In this document: positions 1 to 7,400 of the stretch, one piece after another | How the letters are laid out: every line of letters begins with the position of its first letter | How positions within the stretch are numbered: position 1 is the stretch's first letter | Assembly: GCA_023429685.1 (NCBI GenBank) | Contig: JAEZDF010000122.1 | Location: forward strand, 1 to 21,897 | Source of the DNA: Bacillota bacterium | GTDB taxonomy: Bacteria > Bacillota > Clostridia > Oscillospirales > Ruminococcaceae | Length of the DNA stretch: 21,897 nucleotides | Reading direction: 5' to 3' | Position numbers and translations under genes: made by a program | The notes under the pieces: model-generated | Told to the model about the DNA's origin: nothing | Databases searched by the model: none | The model's input: the letters and a program-made list of their open reading frames with translations, nothing else

Positions 1-72
1 GTATGGCTCAGTTGGTAGAGCAGCGCATTCGTAATGCGCAGGTCGTCGGTTCGAGTCCGACTACTAGCTCCA
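1..72 (+). tRNA. tRNA-Thr (anticodon CGT), 5' end cut off by window edge
   Basis: The first four bases of the acceptor stem lie outside the window; GTA at 1-3 pairs with the start of TACTAGC at 62-68. The D stem is GCTC/GAGC (6-9 and 18-21). The anticodon stem is GCGCA/TGCGC (23-27 and 35-39) around loop TTCGTAA, with anticodon CGT at 30-32, which reads ACG (Thr). The T stem is GTCGG/CCGAC (45-49 and 57-61) around TTCGAGT. The discriminator is T69 and CCA is encoded at 70-72. All arms close without mismatches that I can see. Confidence 0.95.
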
Positions 73-79
73 TAGCAAA

Positions 80-120
80 AAAGAGCGCCCTGCGATTGTT
101 TCGCGGGGCGCTCTTTGTGT
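80..120 (+). terminator. Bidirectional intrinsic terminator between tRNA-Thr and the DUF975 gene
   Basis: AAAGAGCGCCCTGCG pairs with CGCGGGGCGCTCTTT (15 bp with one T-G wobble) around a 7-base loop. A-rich sequence lies on the left and CTCTTTGTGT on the right, so it can end both the rightward tRNA transcript and the leftward gene at 157-921. Confidence 0.85.
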
Positions 121-156
121 ATTACACGAACTAAATCAGTCTCAAAAGCGGAACAA

Positions 157-921
157 TTACCCCTGCGTGTATCCTTCGCCAAGCTCGGCGGGGGTGCACA
201 GACCGTTGCGGTACGCCTTATCCTTCAACGCCGCATACAGCTCGGCGTTTGTCGCCTCCACATAGGGGTTAACAAACAGCACACCAATACCGCAGGCCAG
301 TGTACCAAGCAGTATCCAGCCAAGGAACGAAAGGTCAAGCACAAAGATATCAAGCTTTTCGCCCTTGGTCATCTGGTCGCTCAGCTCTATCGCGCGCGCC
401 GCGCCAATGTTGGGGTTGTCGGCTAGGATGTACGGTACCATGCGGTAGGCGTAGCCCTTGATAATGCCCGGAATAATCAGCAGCAGCGTCCACAAGAACA
501 GATACACGTCCCGAAGAAACATGGTCTTTACTGCGCCCAAATATGCGTTGTTCTGAAAGCTTGAAAACAGCAGCGTAAAGCGGGACACCTCGACCCGGCT
601 GCGTACAAAGTACCGTGTTTTACCTACCGAGATTGGGTTAGCCACAAAAACAGAATACGCAATGCCCATAAGAGCAGCAATGGATATAACGGAAATAATT
701 ACGCCAAGACCAATTGCGGTGATGACGCTTTCCAGCTGGGATTGCACACCGCTGTAATTGCCGCCGGACAGATTCGACGCAGTGCTGCCGACACCGCCGC
801 CGCTACTGCCCCCGCCACCGCCGACAAGGATGCCCGCCACAAGCGAGACTGCAAACGCCATCCAATAGTTTGTGTTCAAAACCAGTTTCGCGTTTTGTTT
901 TAAAAATGCTCTTTCCCACAT
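157..921 (-). CDS. DUF975 family integral membrane protein
   Basis: This 254-residue protein fits the DUF975 family of polytopic membrane proteins, whose function is not established. The start is the ATG at 921, because an AAGGAG sequence lies 8 bases upstream; a GTG at 930 would overlap that RBS. Hydrophobic segments lie around residues 19-35, 64-92, in the region reading FLWTLLLIIPGIIKGYAYR, and near the C-terminus (LGWILLGTLACGIGVLF). Between the first two segments is a striking glycine/serine-rich run (residues 33-46). The family-typical part is the central stretch around VGKTRYFVRSR. It stands alone, converging on tRNA-Thr. The family call comes from the overall pattern, not from a catalytic motif. 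Confidence 0.8.
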   Translation of the reverse strand: MWERAFLKQNAKLVLNTNYWMAFAVSLVAGILVGGGGGSSGGGVGSTASNLSGGNYSGVQSQLESVITAIGLGVIISVISIAALMGIAYSVFVANPISVGKTRYFVRSRVEVSRFTLLFSSFQNNAYLGAVKTMFLRDVYLFLWTLLLIIPGIIKGYAYRMVPYILADNPNIGAARAIELSDQMTKGEKLDIFVLDLSFLGWILLGTLACGIGVLFVNPYVEATNAELYAALKDKAYRNGLCTPAELGEGYTQG

Positions 922-1089
922 AACCTTCACTCCTTAAAATAACGTAAGTAGGGGTCGAATTGCCATCTGCGGACACCATATACCCTGCCTGTTTTAAAGC
1001 GGAGTGCGTTAAAAAAGAGCATATGTATTACGAATAGGCGCCCGGCAATCTACCTATTAACGACACAGCAGCCGCTGCGTATTCAAAAC

Positions 1090-2160
1090 TTATGAATAGC
1101 CAAGCCCACTTATCACAATATTTAAGTATTTTTTATCGGCAAGTGATATCACCGTGTTGCCGTGCACCAGTCTTACGGTGGGTCTGAGCGGCGCGCTTTC
1201 GTCATTTTTGGTTACAACTGCTATTGCGCCGTTGCTAAGGCGCACACAGGTGCCGACAGGGTAGGGGGCGACCTTTTTTACAAACGCGCTTACCACGTTT
1301 TCGTCAAAGTAGGTTCCTGCGCCGCCCATGATGTATTCACTCGCCTCCGAGGGAAGCCCCGGCGCGCGGTAGGGGCGGTTGGAGGTCAGCGCGTCATATA
1401 CATCGGCAACGGCAAGGATGCGTCCCGTCAGCGGAATATGGTCTTCCTTAAGTCCGGCAGGGTAGCCCGAGCCGTCCATTCGTTCGTGATGCGACAAGAT
1501 CCCGTCAAAGATGGTTTCGGGGATGTCAAAGCGGTGGGGCAGGAGCTTCGCGCCGAATTGCGGATGATTCTTCATCATCGCATACTCCTCCGCCGTAAGG
1601 CTGGAGGGCTTTTGAATGATGCTTGCAGGAATCATCAGCTTGCCAATATCGTGCAGCATCGCCCCCAACCCAACCAGACGCAGATACACATCGTCCAGCC
1701 CAAGCCCGATGCCGATTGAGATTGACACCACACCAACGCTGAGCGAATGATGGTACGTGTAGTCATCAAACATCTTTAAATCAAGGATATTTACAAGAAA
1801 CTCTTCGTTGTTCTTTATTTCGTAAATCAGTGAGTCTACCGTAGAGGATAAACGGTCCAGCTGCTCCATTACCTGCTTGTCAAATGTACCGTTAAAGCTT
1901 AAAAACAGCGATTTTATCGTGCTGATGCATTCGGTGCGCAGCTCGTCCGGCAATCCATTGTTTTGCACCTCGCTATCCTCAACACCGTCGTCGATATATA
2001 ACCCGCAAAAGCCAAGGGTTTTTATCCTGTTAAGAGCACCCTCGGTGATCGTTTGTCCGCGGCGTAGCAACACAGAGTGACCGTACGCCGTATCGTACAT
2101 ACGCAGGTCCCTGGCAAGCTTCATGCCGCAGTTCACCTGAGAGGTCGGCAAGAAAATCAT
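1090..2160 (-). CDS. HD-GYP domain cyclic-di-GMP phosphodiesterase
   Basis: The HD-GYP domain spans roughly residues 130-300 of 356. It holds the HD pair in LHDIGK (H170, D171), the metal-site histidines around HHERMDGSGYP (224-234), and the trailing ADVYDALTSNRPYR segment. This family hydrolyses c-di-GMP to pGpG or GMP at a binuclear metal centre in the cytoplasm. The N-terminal 110 residues have no recognisable input domain, which is common in Clostridia. The C-terminal 55 residues after the HD-GYP core look like a small beta-rich domain. ATG at 2160 is preferred over 2184 because AAAGGAG sits 8 bases upstream of it. There is no signal peptide. It is apparently monocistronic. Confidence 0.93.
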   Translation of the reverse strand: MIFLPTSQVNCGMKLARDLRMYDTAYGHSVLLRRGQTITEGALNRIKTLGFCGLYIDDGVEDSEVQNNGLPDELRTECISTIKSLFLSFNGTFDKQVMEQLDRLSSTVDSLIYEIKNNEEFLVNILDLKMFDDYTYHHSLSVGVVSISIGIGLGLDDVYLRLVGLGAMLHDIGKLMIPASIIQKPSSLTAEEYAMMKNHPQFGAKLLPHRFDIPETIFDGILSHHERMDGSGYPAGLKEDHIPLTGRILAVADVYDALTSNRPYRAPGLPSEASEYIMGGAGTYFDENVVSAFVKKVAPYPVGTCVRLSNGAIAVVTKNDESAPLRPTVRLVHGNTVISLADKKYLNIVISGLGYS

Positions 2161-2263
2161 GCGTGCCGCTCCTTTCTGCAACAAAGTAGTGTGTAACTGT
2201 GCCTTTTACAAGCAATAAAAATTAGTAAAAAGAATGTGCAGAATACATAGGATTGGTTTCATT

Positions 2264-2291
2264 TTTATATGCTACCAATATTGTTACTCAA
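2264..2291 (-). promoter_or_regulatory. Candidate sigma-A promoter for the HD-GYP gene
   Basis: On the minus strand TTGAGT (2291-2286) and TATAAA (2269-2264) are separated by 16 bases. This leaves a leader of about 100 nt before the ATG at 2160. The boxes match only moderately. Confidence 0.4.
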
Positions 2292-2335
2292 ACATAATAA
2301 CATATCTTATACCAAAAAACCACACTGTTTTTGCC

Positions 2336-2367
2336 TTTTGGCATCTTCATAGGAAACGATGCCAAAA
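2336..2367. repeat. Perfect inverted repeat, TTTTGGCATC-N12-GATGCCAAAA
   Basis: Ten-base arms at 2336-2345 and 2358-2367 match exactly around a 12-base spacer. It lies just upstream of the candidate HD-GYP promoter, in AT-rich DNA. It is not followed by a T run, so an operator is more likely than a terminator. The binding protein is unknown. Confidence 0.6.
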
Positions 2368-2514
2368 TGTTAGATAATATTAACAATTACTGTGTGTTTA
2401 ATTTAAATATGCTGTCAGTATTACAAGAAGTGTGGAAATTCACCTCGAAATTGCAGTGCGATGGCCGGTAAGGACGCGTACTTTTCTTTTAAATTACTAA
2501 AAAGGGGTGCGCGC

Positions 2515-2524
2515 AAACCGGTTT
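2515..2524. promoter_or_regulatory. LacI/GalR-type operator-like palindrome AAACCGGTTT
   Basis: A perfect 10-bp palindrome with the central CG typical of LacI-family operators. The flanks extend it imperfectly (GC at the left, AC at the right). It ends about 55 bases upstream of the -35 of the epimerase promoter. No LacI-family gene is in the window, so the role is inferred. Confidence 0.35.
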
Positions 2525-2578
2525 ACATAATATTTGTTGTAGCGGATGAACCCAAAGGCATAATTTTACGATTTGCCA

Positions 2579-2607
2579 TTGCAATACCAAACCGTGCCAC
2601 CTATAAT
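2579..2607 (+). promoter_or_regulatory. Sigma-A promoter for the epimerase gene
   Basis: TTGCAA at 2579-2584 and a perfect TATAAT at 2602-2607 have a 17-base spacer. Transcription would start near 2614 and give a leader of about 170 nt. Confidence 0.6.
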
Positions 2608-2688
2608 AAAGGGTAGAAAGCGTCCATATATTTTTGCCAACAAACGAACGCTAATACGATAATGAAACATAGGACATTATTATTGATA

Positions 2689-2717
2689 GTACGGCTTCTT
2701 CTTCGACAAAGTCGTAC
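2689..2717 (+). other. Leader hairpin upstream of the epimerase gene
   Basis: GTACGGCTT (2689-2697) pairs with AAGTCGTAC (2709-2717) through nine pairs, one of them G-T, around an 11-base loop. It is followed by a weak T-rich stretch (CATTTATTTA). It could be a weak attenuator in the epimerase leader. Confidence 0.35.
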
Positions 2718-2782
2718 CATTTATTTATCATGGCGTTTTGTGCCTTTACGGTGCAGGGCGCACGAAAGGCAGGGTTAACAAT

Positions 2783-3811
2783 ATGAAGGCATTAATCATC
2801 GGCGGAACCGGAACCATCAGCCTATCCATCTCACGGCTTTTAGTTCAGCGCGGTTGCGAACTGTATCTGCTCAACCGCGGTAAGAACAACGCCATCTTCC
2901 CCGGCGGAGCGATTCACATGCAGGGAGACATCGGCGACGAGGCTGCAATGGCGAACCTGTTTGCCCAAGAGCAGTTTGATGTGATTGCAGATTTTATTGC
3001 GTTTACGCCCGAACAGATTGAGCGTGACTATCGGCTGTTTCGGGACAAAACAAAACAGTTTATGTTTATTAGCTCTGCGTCGGCGTATCAAAAGCCGCCT
3101 GCGCATTACAGTATTACCGAAAGCACGCCGCTCGCAAACCCGTACTGGCAGTATTCGCGCGATAAGATTACATGCGAGGAGCTGCTTATGCGCCTTTACC
3201 GCGAGAAGGGCTTTCCGGTAACCATCGTGCGGCCAAGCCATACCTACGATGAACGCGCGATTCCCTTAGGTCTGCACGGAAAAAACGGCAGCTGGCCCGT
3301 TGCAAAGCGCATGCTGGAGGGCAAGCCCGTCATCATCCACGGTGACGGCACCTCGCTTTGGACGTTGACACACAGCTCCGATTTTGCAAAGGGCTTTGTG
3401 GGGTTGATGGGCAACATCCACGCCATCGGCGAGACCGTCCAGATTACCTCGGACGAAACGGTAACATGGAATCAAATCTATTCCGTGATTGCGGCGGCAC
3501 TAGAGGTACCTTTGCGCGCCGTCCACGTTTCCACCGACTTCCTATGTGCCTGCGCTGGGGAGCAGTACGATCTGACCGGCTCGTTGCTGGGCGACAAATC
3601 GAATTCGGTGGTGTTTGATAACACAAAGCTTAAACGCCTGGTACCCGGCTTTACCGCCACCGTTCGGGTGGACGAAGGGCTTACCCACGCGGTGCGTCAT
3701 ATCATCCATTCGCCTGAGCTCCAACAAACCGACGAGGAGTTTGACGGTTGGTGCGACCGTGTTATCGAGGCGCAGCAAACAGCGCTTGAGCGATTTCACG
3801 CGAGCCTTTAA
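2783..3811 (+). CDS. NAD(P)-dependent epimerase/dehydratase family protein (extended SDR)
   Basis: A 342-residue extended SDR protein. The N-terminal Rossmann glycine motif is GGTGTIS (residues 7-13) after strand KALII. The active-site pair YSRDK supplies Y124 and K128 in the YxxxK arrangement, preceded by the SSAS serine segment near residues 97-100. Family members oxidise, epimerise or dehydrate nucleotide sugars or related substrates; the substrate here cannot be told. ATG at 2783 is chosen because the Rossmann fold begins right there; the upstream in-frame ATG at 2738 would add a non-family extension. The SD is weak (GGCAGGG). It appears to be a single gene with its own promoter. Confidence 0.85.
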   Translation: MKALIIGGTGTISLSISRLLVQRGCELYLLNRGKNNAIFPGGAIHMQGDIGDEAAMANLFAQEQFDVIADFIAFTPEQIERDYRLFRDKTKQFMFISSASAYQKPPAHYSITESTPLANPYWQYSRDKITCEELLMRLYREKGFPVTIVRPSHTYDERAIPLGLHGKNGSWPVAKRMLEGKPVIIHGDGTSLWTLTHSSDFAKGFVGLMGNIHAIGETVQITSDETVTWNQIYSVIAAALEVPLRAVHVSTDFLCACAGEQYDLTGSLLGDKSNSVVFDNTKLKRLVPGFTATVRVDEGLTHAVRHIIHSPELQQTDEEFDGWCDRVIEAQQTALERFHASL

Positions 3812-3821
3812 GCAAGATAAT

Positions 3822-3843
3822 AATACAAATCAATAGTTGTATT
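3822..3843. repeat. Inverted repeat AATACAA-N8-TTGTATT
   Basis: Seven-base arms match exactly around an 8-base spacer. It lies 11 bases after the epimerase stop and about 20 bases upstream of the next -35 box. No T run follows, so it is either a weak 3' hairpin or an operator for the downstream promoter. Confidence 0.35.
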
Positions 3844-3863
3844 CGGATGCACACAGATACCCC

Positions 3864-3892
3864 TAGACAGTACATACAAGCGCCTGTATAAT
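3864..3892 (+). promoter_or_regulatory. Strong sigma-A promoter for the small coiled-coil gene
   Basis: TAGACA (3864-3869) and TATAAT (3887-3892) have a 17-base spacer. Transcription would start near 3899, leaving a leader of roughly 28 nt that holds the AAAGGAGG site just before the ATG at 3927. Confidence 0.75.
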
Positions 3893-3926
3893 GGCAGTAA
3901 AGCCGCCGGATAAAGGAGGACACACC

Positions 3927-4195
3927 ATGGATAATCAGGAACTGCTTAGTCAGATAGCCGAAATGTTCGCAGACCAAGCAAAAATCATTGACGGGCAGAA
4001 CAATTTCACTGTCGACAAACTGAATTCCATTGAAGCCGAAGTAAAGGCAATCAGAATTGATTGGAAAACGACATAACAAAGCGTATCGATGCTCTATTTG
4101 ACGGTTACAAGCTCACTTATGAAAAACAGTGGGAACTGGAACGGAAGATTGAAGCCCTCGAAAAACGCATAGAACTCTTGGAAATCGCCGGATAA
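3927..4195 (+). pseudogene. Small coiled-coil protein gene broken by a frameshift
   Basis: ATG at 3927 has an ideal RBS (AAAGGAGG, 7 bases upstream). The first frame encodes 49 residues (MDNQELLSQIAEMF...) and stops at 4076. From about 4056 the -1 frame continues as an uninterrupted charged helix: NDITKRIDALFDGYKL, then YEKQWELERKIEALEKRIELLE, ending at TAA 4193-4195. Together the two parts match my memory of a short clostridial protein of about 90-100 residues with N-terminal and C-terminal helices, of unknown function. The upstream part of the second frame has a TGA at 4055-4057, so the join must fall in the last few codons before 4076. The simplest cause is loss of one base. Promoter, RBS and terminator are all intact. 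A sequencing error or a functional frameshift are the alternatives. Confidence 0.75.
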
Positions 4196-4238
4196 ATCAT
4201 CTCGGCATAAAAATCTTGTCGCACTCGTAATAACATGA

Positions 4239-4283
4239 ACGCCGTAACGATGAACCAGTCACCGTTACGGCGTCGTTTTTTTT
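4239..4283 (+). terminator. Intrinsic terminator of the coiled-coil gene
   Basis: ACGCCGTAACG (4239-4249) pairs perfectly with CGTTACGGCGT (4263-4273), and eight T's follow at 4276-4283. The T run abuts the stop codon of the convergent U32 gene. Confidence 0.9.
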
Positions 4284-5511
4284 ACGGTTTTGCCCTGCGG
4301 CGAATTACTGTGCCCTTTTTAACAGGGGTAGGGCAGGGCATAGAAAATCGCATCATCGGGTGGGGTGTGCTCTCAATCTCCTCGCCCTCGGCAGAGAGTA
4401 GGCGGGTTACGGTCAGGTCAAAGGGTTTTGAGCGGGGTGCAAGCACCTCTACCTCATCCCCCATGTACAGCTTGTTGCGTTGAATGCAAAACGCCGTGCC
4501 GTCCTGCCAGTCCTCCACTACGGCAACGACATCATAGTCACGCACGTAGCCGCCCGTTTCGTAGTACTGTCCGTTATCCGGCTGCCCAAAAAAGAAGCCG
4601 GTTCCGTACTCACGGTGGCTTACCTTGTGCACCTCGTCGATTAACCACTGTTCGGTTTTGTAGTTTTGCGGGTCGTTGCGGTATCCATCCACTGCCATGT
4701 GGTAGGCGCCTGTAATTACTGACACATAGTAATCGCTCTTCGCCCGTCCCTCAATCTTTAGGCTGGATACCCCCGCATCAATCAGTTCGGGAATATGCTC
4801 AATCATGCACAGGTCTTTGGCGTTTAAAATGTATGTGCCCCCATCATCCTCAAAGATGGGGTAATGCTCGTTTGGACGCTTTTCTTCCGTCAAAGAATAC
4901 CGCCAGCGGCAGGGCTGGGCACACTCGCCGCGGTTAGCATCTCGCCCTACAATGTACGAGGATAAAAGACACCGCCCCGAAAACGACACGCACATCGCAC
5001 CATGCACAAAAACCTCTATAGCAAGGTCGGGCGGGGTGTGGTCGCGGATGTATCGAATCTCCTGTAAGCTTAGCTCGCGCGCAAGCACCACGCGTCTTGC
5101 CCCCATGGCGTACAGTTCGTTTGCTGCCAGATGGTTTACCACCCCCGCTTGGGTAGAGATATGCAGCTCCATCTCTGGCATACAACGGCGCGCAAGCCCA
5201 AGTACCCCGATGTCACTTGCGATTACGGCGTCCACGCCCGAATCCTTCACAAACGAGAAGTAGCCCTCGAGCTGCTCTGCTTCCTCACAATGGGGCAGGG
5301 TATTGCACGCAAGATACACCTTTGCACCGTTTGCGTGTGCATACTGTACCCCACGCAAAAGATCATCTTCATTAAAGTTTGCCGAGGCATTGCGCATGGA
5401 AAACGCCTTGCCGCCCACATATACCGCGTCCGCACCGAAGTCCACCGCGGCAATCAGACGCGAAAGGTCTCCGGCAGGAGCTAAAACCTCAGGAAATCGC
5501 TGATTAGACAT
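4282..5511 (-). CDS. Peptidase U32 family protein, TrhP-like tRNA hydroxylation factor
   Basis: A 409-residue U32 protein. The family signature is at residues 166-185 (EVFVHGAMCVSFSGRCLLSS). C174 and C181, followed by C197 and C201, are spaced as in U32 proteins that hold an iron-sulfur cluster. The N-terminal half (EVLAPAGD, DAVYVGGKAFS, HISTQAGV) is the TIM-barrel-like core, and a small beta domain closes the C-terminus. Related proteins in E. coli (YegQ/TrhP) and Bacillus (YrrN/YrrO) take part in prephenate-dependent 5-hydroxylation of tRNA U34, so tRNA modification is more likely than proteolysis. As in Bacillus, the gene follows mltG; the methyltransferase usually between them (yrrM/trmR) is absent here. 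The SD is AAAGGGA, about 10 bases upstream. Confidence 0.88.
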   Translation of the reverse strand: MSNQRFPEVLAPAGDLSRLIAAVDFGADAVYVGGKAFSMRNASANFNEDDLLRGVQYAHANGAKVYLACNTLPHCEEAEQLEGYFSFVKDSGVDAVIASDIGVLGLARRCMPEMELHISTQAGVVNHLAANELYAMGARRVVLARELSLQEIRYIRDHTPPDLAIEVFVHGAMCVSFSGRCLLSSYIVGRDANRGECAQPCRWRYSLTEEKRPNEHYPIFEDDGGTYILNAKDLCMIEHIPELIDAGVSSLKIEGRAKSDYYVSVITGAYHMAVDGYRNDPQNYKTEQWLIDEVHKVSHREYGTGFFFGQPDNGQYYETGGYVRDYDVVAVVEDWQDGTAFCIQRNKLYMGDEVEVLAPRSKPFDLTVTRLLSAEGEEIESTPHPMMRFSMPCPTPVKKGTVIRRRAKP

Positions 5512-5533
5512 GCCGTAACATCCCTTTCATCAT

Positions 5534-5566
5534 ACCAAGCGGGCGGCAAGAAGCCGCCCGCTTGGT
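5534..5566. terminator. Perfect 14-bp GC-rich hairpin between mltG and the U32 gene
   Basis: ACCAAGCGGGCGGC (5534-5547) pairs exactly with GCCGCCCGCTTGGT (5553-5566) around 5 bases. Genes on both sides run leftward. In that direction no U run follows, while the rightward side has TTTATTTTT. In the leftward mRNA the hairpin sits about 10 bases upstream of the U32 ribosome binding site. It may be a weak or Rho-type terminator for mltG, an mRNA processing or stability element, or a translational control hairpin. Confidence 0.55.
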
Positions 5567-5595
5567 CAAGTTTATTTTTGCTTAAAGCGTTCGCA

Positions 5596-7365
5596 TTACT
5601 CCTCGGTATGGGTGGTAACGCCGCCTATCTCTTCGCCTACCTGTTTTGCTTTGGCAAGGTTTGCCTCGTGCTTTGCTAGGGTTTCGGCATAGTAATACGC
5701 CATCTTCTCGTCGGTAAGGAAGTAATAGAACGGGGTTTCGTCGGGGTAAATCGCCGCTTTTATCGCGTTAATACCGGGGTTGGATACGGGACCGATTGGC
5801 AACCCTTCGCATTTGTAGGTGTTATATGCTGACGCATACGCCTGTCGGTCCTCTTCGCTGCTTACAAACGGGAAGATGTTGTCGTTTACATAATTAATGG
5901 TAACGTCCGATTGCAGCATGGGGAAGCTTTTTGGCTTGTTTAAGCGGTTGTTGAATACACTCGACACATTGTACATATCGTCAAGTGTGCGACCTTCCTT
6001 CTGAATAATGGAGGCAAGAATAATCGCCTGATCCAGCGTCATGTCCATCTTGTTGATGCGGTCAATTAGGTCTGCCGTAATCTTTTTATTAAAGTTTGCA
6101 AGGAACTTTTTTGCCACCGAGTTTGGTGCTTCGCCAACGTAAAAGCTGTACGTATCGGGGAACAGATACCCCTCCAGCTTTAGGTAGCGATTGCCGCCTG
6201 TGGGGATTAAGTCCTCAAATTCATATCCAAAATCGGTGGTGTTAAGCACATCAATAAATTCCTGTGCGTCACACACATTGTTTTCCTGAAGTTTGTTGGC
6301 AATCTCCAGTATGCTCATGCCCTCGATAAATGTGATAGAAACAACCTTGCGTTCGTTGCGGGCAACCTGAATCACTTTGATAATCTCGTCGTAAGACATA
6401 TTCGAGTTAAGCAAAAAGCTGCCGGTTAAAAACACATCGTCGTGTTCGCGGTACTTGGAGTAAAGTCGAAAGGTCAGCGGCTGCGAGATTACACCGCTTT
6501 CTTTTAGTATCGCGGAGACCTGCTGTGTGTCCGCATCTGCGGGGATGGTGACAGAGATCTCTTTCTCGGTTTTAAACAGCCCCAGCACATCGCTCATCGA
6601 TTGTAGGATGAAGATCGAAAGCAAAATGGACGCAAACAGCACGCCGATGGTATAGATGACGCCGTTGGCAAGCCGTCCCAGGCTGCGCATGGTTTTGTTG
6701 CCGCGGGCTGTTCTCGGGTGGTCCTCGGCGGCAATAGGCGGAACGTAATCGAACTCCTTGCCGGAAGGGGCTGATGCGGGTGGGCGAGTGCGCTTGCCGT
6801 CTGCCGGTGGCATAACACTGCGAGCAGCGGGCTGTGCCGGACGGTTGCGGTTGTCAAAATCGGGTATTGCATTGTAATCTTCATCCGCAATGTTTAGTTT
6901 AAACGGCTTAGCTGGTTTTGCGGGGACTTTGGGTATGTTTGAATAATAGGATGACTGCGGTTGAGACTTGTCACCGTAAATCTTTACGCCATCTTCCTTT
7001 TGTGAAGCGCTCATCTGCCGCTCAATCGCCTGACGTGGAATGACGCGGGTCGGTTCGCCCACCTGCGCACCGGCTTTACCGGGCATTTCCTTTACATCAG
7101 GGGGAAGCTCGGCAAAGGAGTTGGGCTGATACACGGGTCTTCTGGGTACAGCCGACGGCTCAGAAGGAACCTGTGGACGGGCGGTCTCCTGCGGCTTCGG
7201 ATTGCTCGAAACGCCCTTGCTGCCTGCGCCAAAGAATTCCTCGTCTGATTTTTCTATGTCAAATATAGCCGGCTTGGGTCGTGCATTCTCTGCCGCGCGT
7301 TTTGCAAGCTCCTCGGAGAGCTTTTTCTCCTCATAGCCTTCGTTTTTGGGGTCATATGGAGTCAT
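5596..7365 (-). CDS. mltG: Endolytic peptidoglycan transglycosylase MltG (YceG-like) with long cytoplasmic N-terminus
   Basis: The protein has 589 residues. Residues 1-230 are a disordered, proline- and charge-rich cytoplasmic region. One membrane segment follows (about 233-255), then the extracellular YceG-like catalytic domain (about 268-575). The catalytic glutamate is E457 in ASIIQKEG; YLFPDTYSF (400-408) and EGLPIGPVSNPG (520-531) are family motifs. MltG cuts nascent glycan strands and thereby sets their length, acting with the elongation machinery. E. coli MltG is about 340 residues, so the extra N-terminus is the unusual part, though such extensions occur in Gram-positives. ATG at 7365 has GGGAGG 8 bases upstream. 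It is 35 bases downstream of the cyclo-ligase gene in the same direction. Confidence 0.95.
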   Translation of the reverse strand: MTPYDPKNEGYEEKKLSEELAKRAAENARPKPAIFDIEKSDEEFFGAGSKGVSSNPKPQETARPQVPSEPSAVPRRPVYQPNSFAELPPDVKEMPGKAGAQVGEPTRVIPRQAIERQMSASQKEDGVKIYGDKSQPQSSYYSNIPKVPAKPAKPFKLNIADEDYNAIPDFDNRNRPAQPAARSVMPPADGKRTRPPASAPSGKEFDYVPPIAAEDHPRTARGNKTMRSLGRLANGVIYTIGVLFASILLSIFILQSMSDVLGLFKTEKEISVTIPADADTQQVSAILKESGVISQPLTFRLYSKYREHDDVFLTGSFLLNSNMSYDEIIKVIQVARNERKVVSITFIEGMSILEIANKLQENNVCDAQEFIDVLNTTDFGYEFEDLIPTGGNRYLKLEGYLFPDTYSFYVGEAPNSVAKKFLANFNKKITADLIDRINKMDMTLDQAIILASIIQKEGRTLDDMYNVSSVFNNRLNKPKSFPMLQSDVTINYVNDNIFPFVSSEEDRQAYASAYNTYKCEGLPIGPVSNPGINAIKAAIYPDETPFYYFLTDEKMAYYYAETLAKHEANLAKAKQVGEEIGGVTTHTEE

Positions 7366-7400
7366 TGCTGTTTCCTCCCTGCTCTATGGTTATTACCGCA

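Larger units (their letters stand above)
2161..2782. other. Long AT-rich intergenic regulatory region between two divergent genes
   Basis: About 620 bp without a convincing gene lie between the HD-GYP gene (leftward) and the epimerase gene (rightward). It holds a candidate promoter for each gene (listed separately), a perfect 10-bp dyad at 2336-2367, a LacI-type palindrome at 2515-2524 and a leader hairpin at 2689-2717. A 51-codon open frame at 2461-2616 lacks an RBS and is not called. Confidence 0.7.

Noticed and set aside
2185..2400. c-di-GMP riboswitch upstream of the HD-GYP gene
   Set aside because: I looked for the conserved GEMM core sequences and could not find them on either strand.
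2461..2616. A 51-codon open frame starting MAGKDAYF in the long intergenic region
   Set aside because: It has no RBS, overlaps the LacI-type palindrome and the epimerase promoter, and a frame of this length is expected by chance fairly often.
4056..4076. Programmed -1 frameshift as the explanation for the split coiled-coil gene
   Set aside because: TGG-AAA-ACG does not fit the X-XXY-YYZ rule and I see no stimulatory hairpin; a one-base deletion is simpler.
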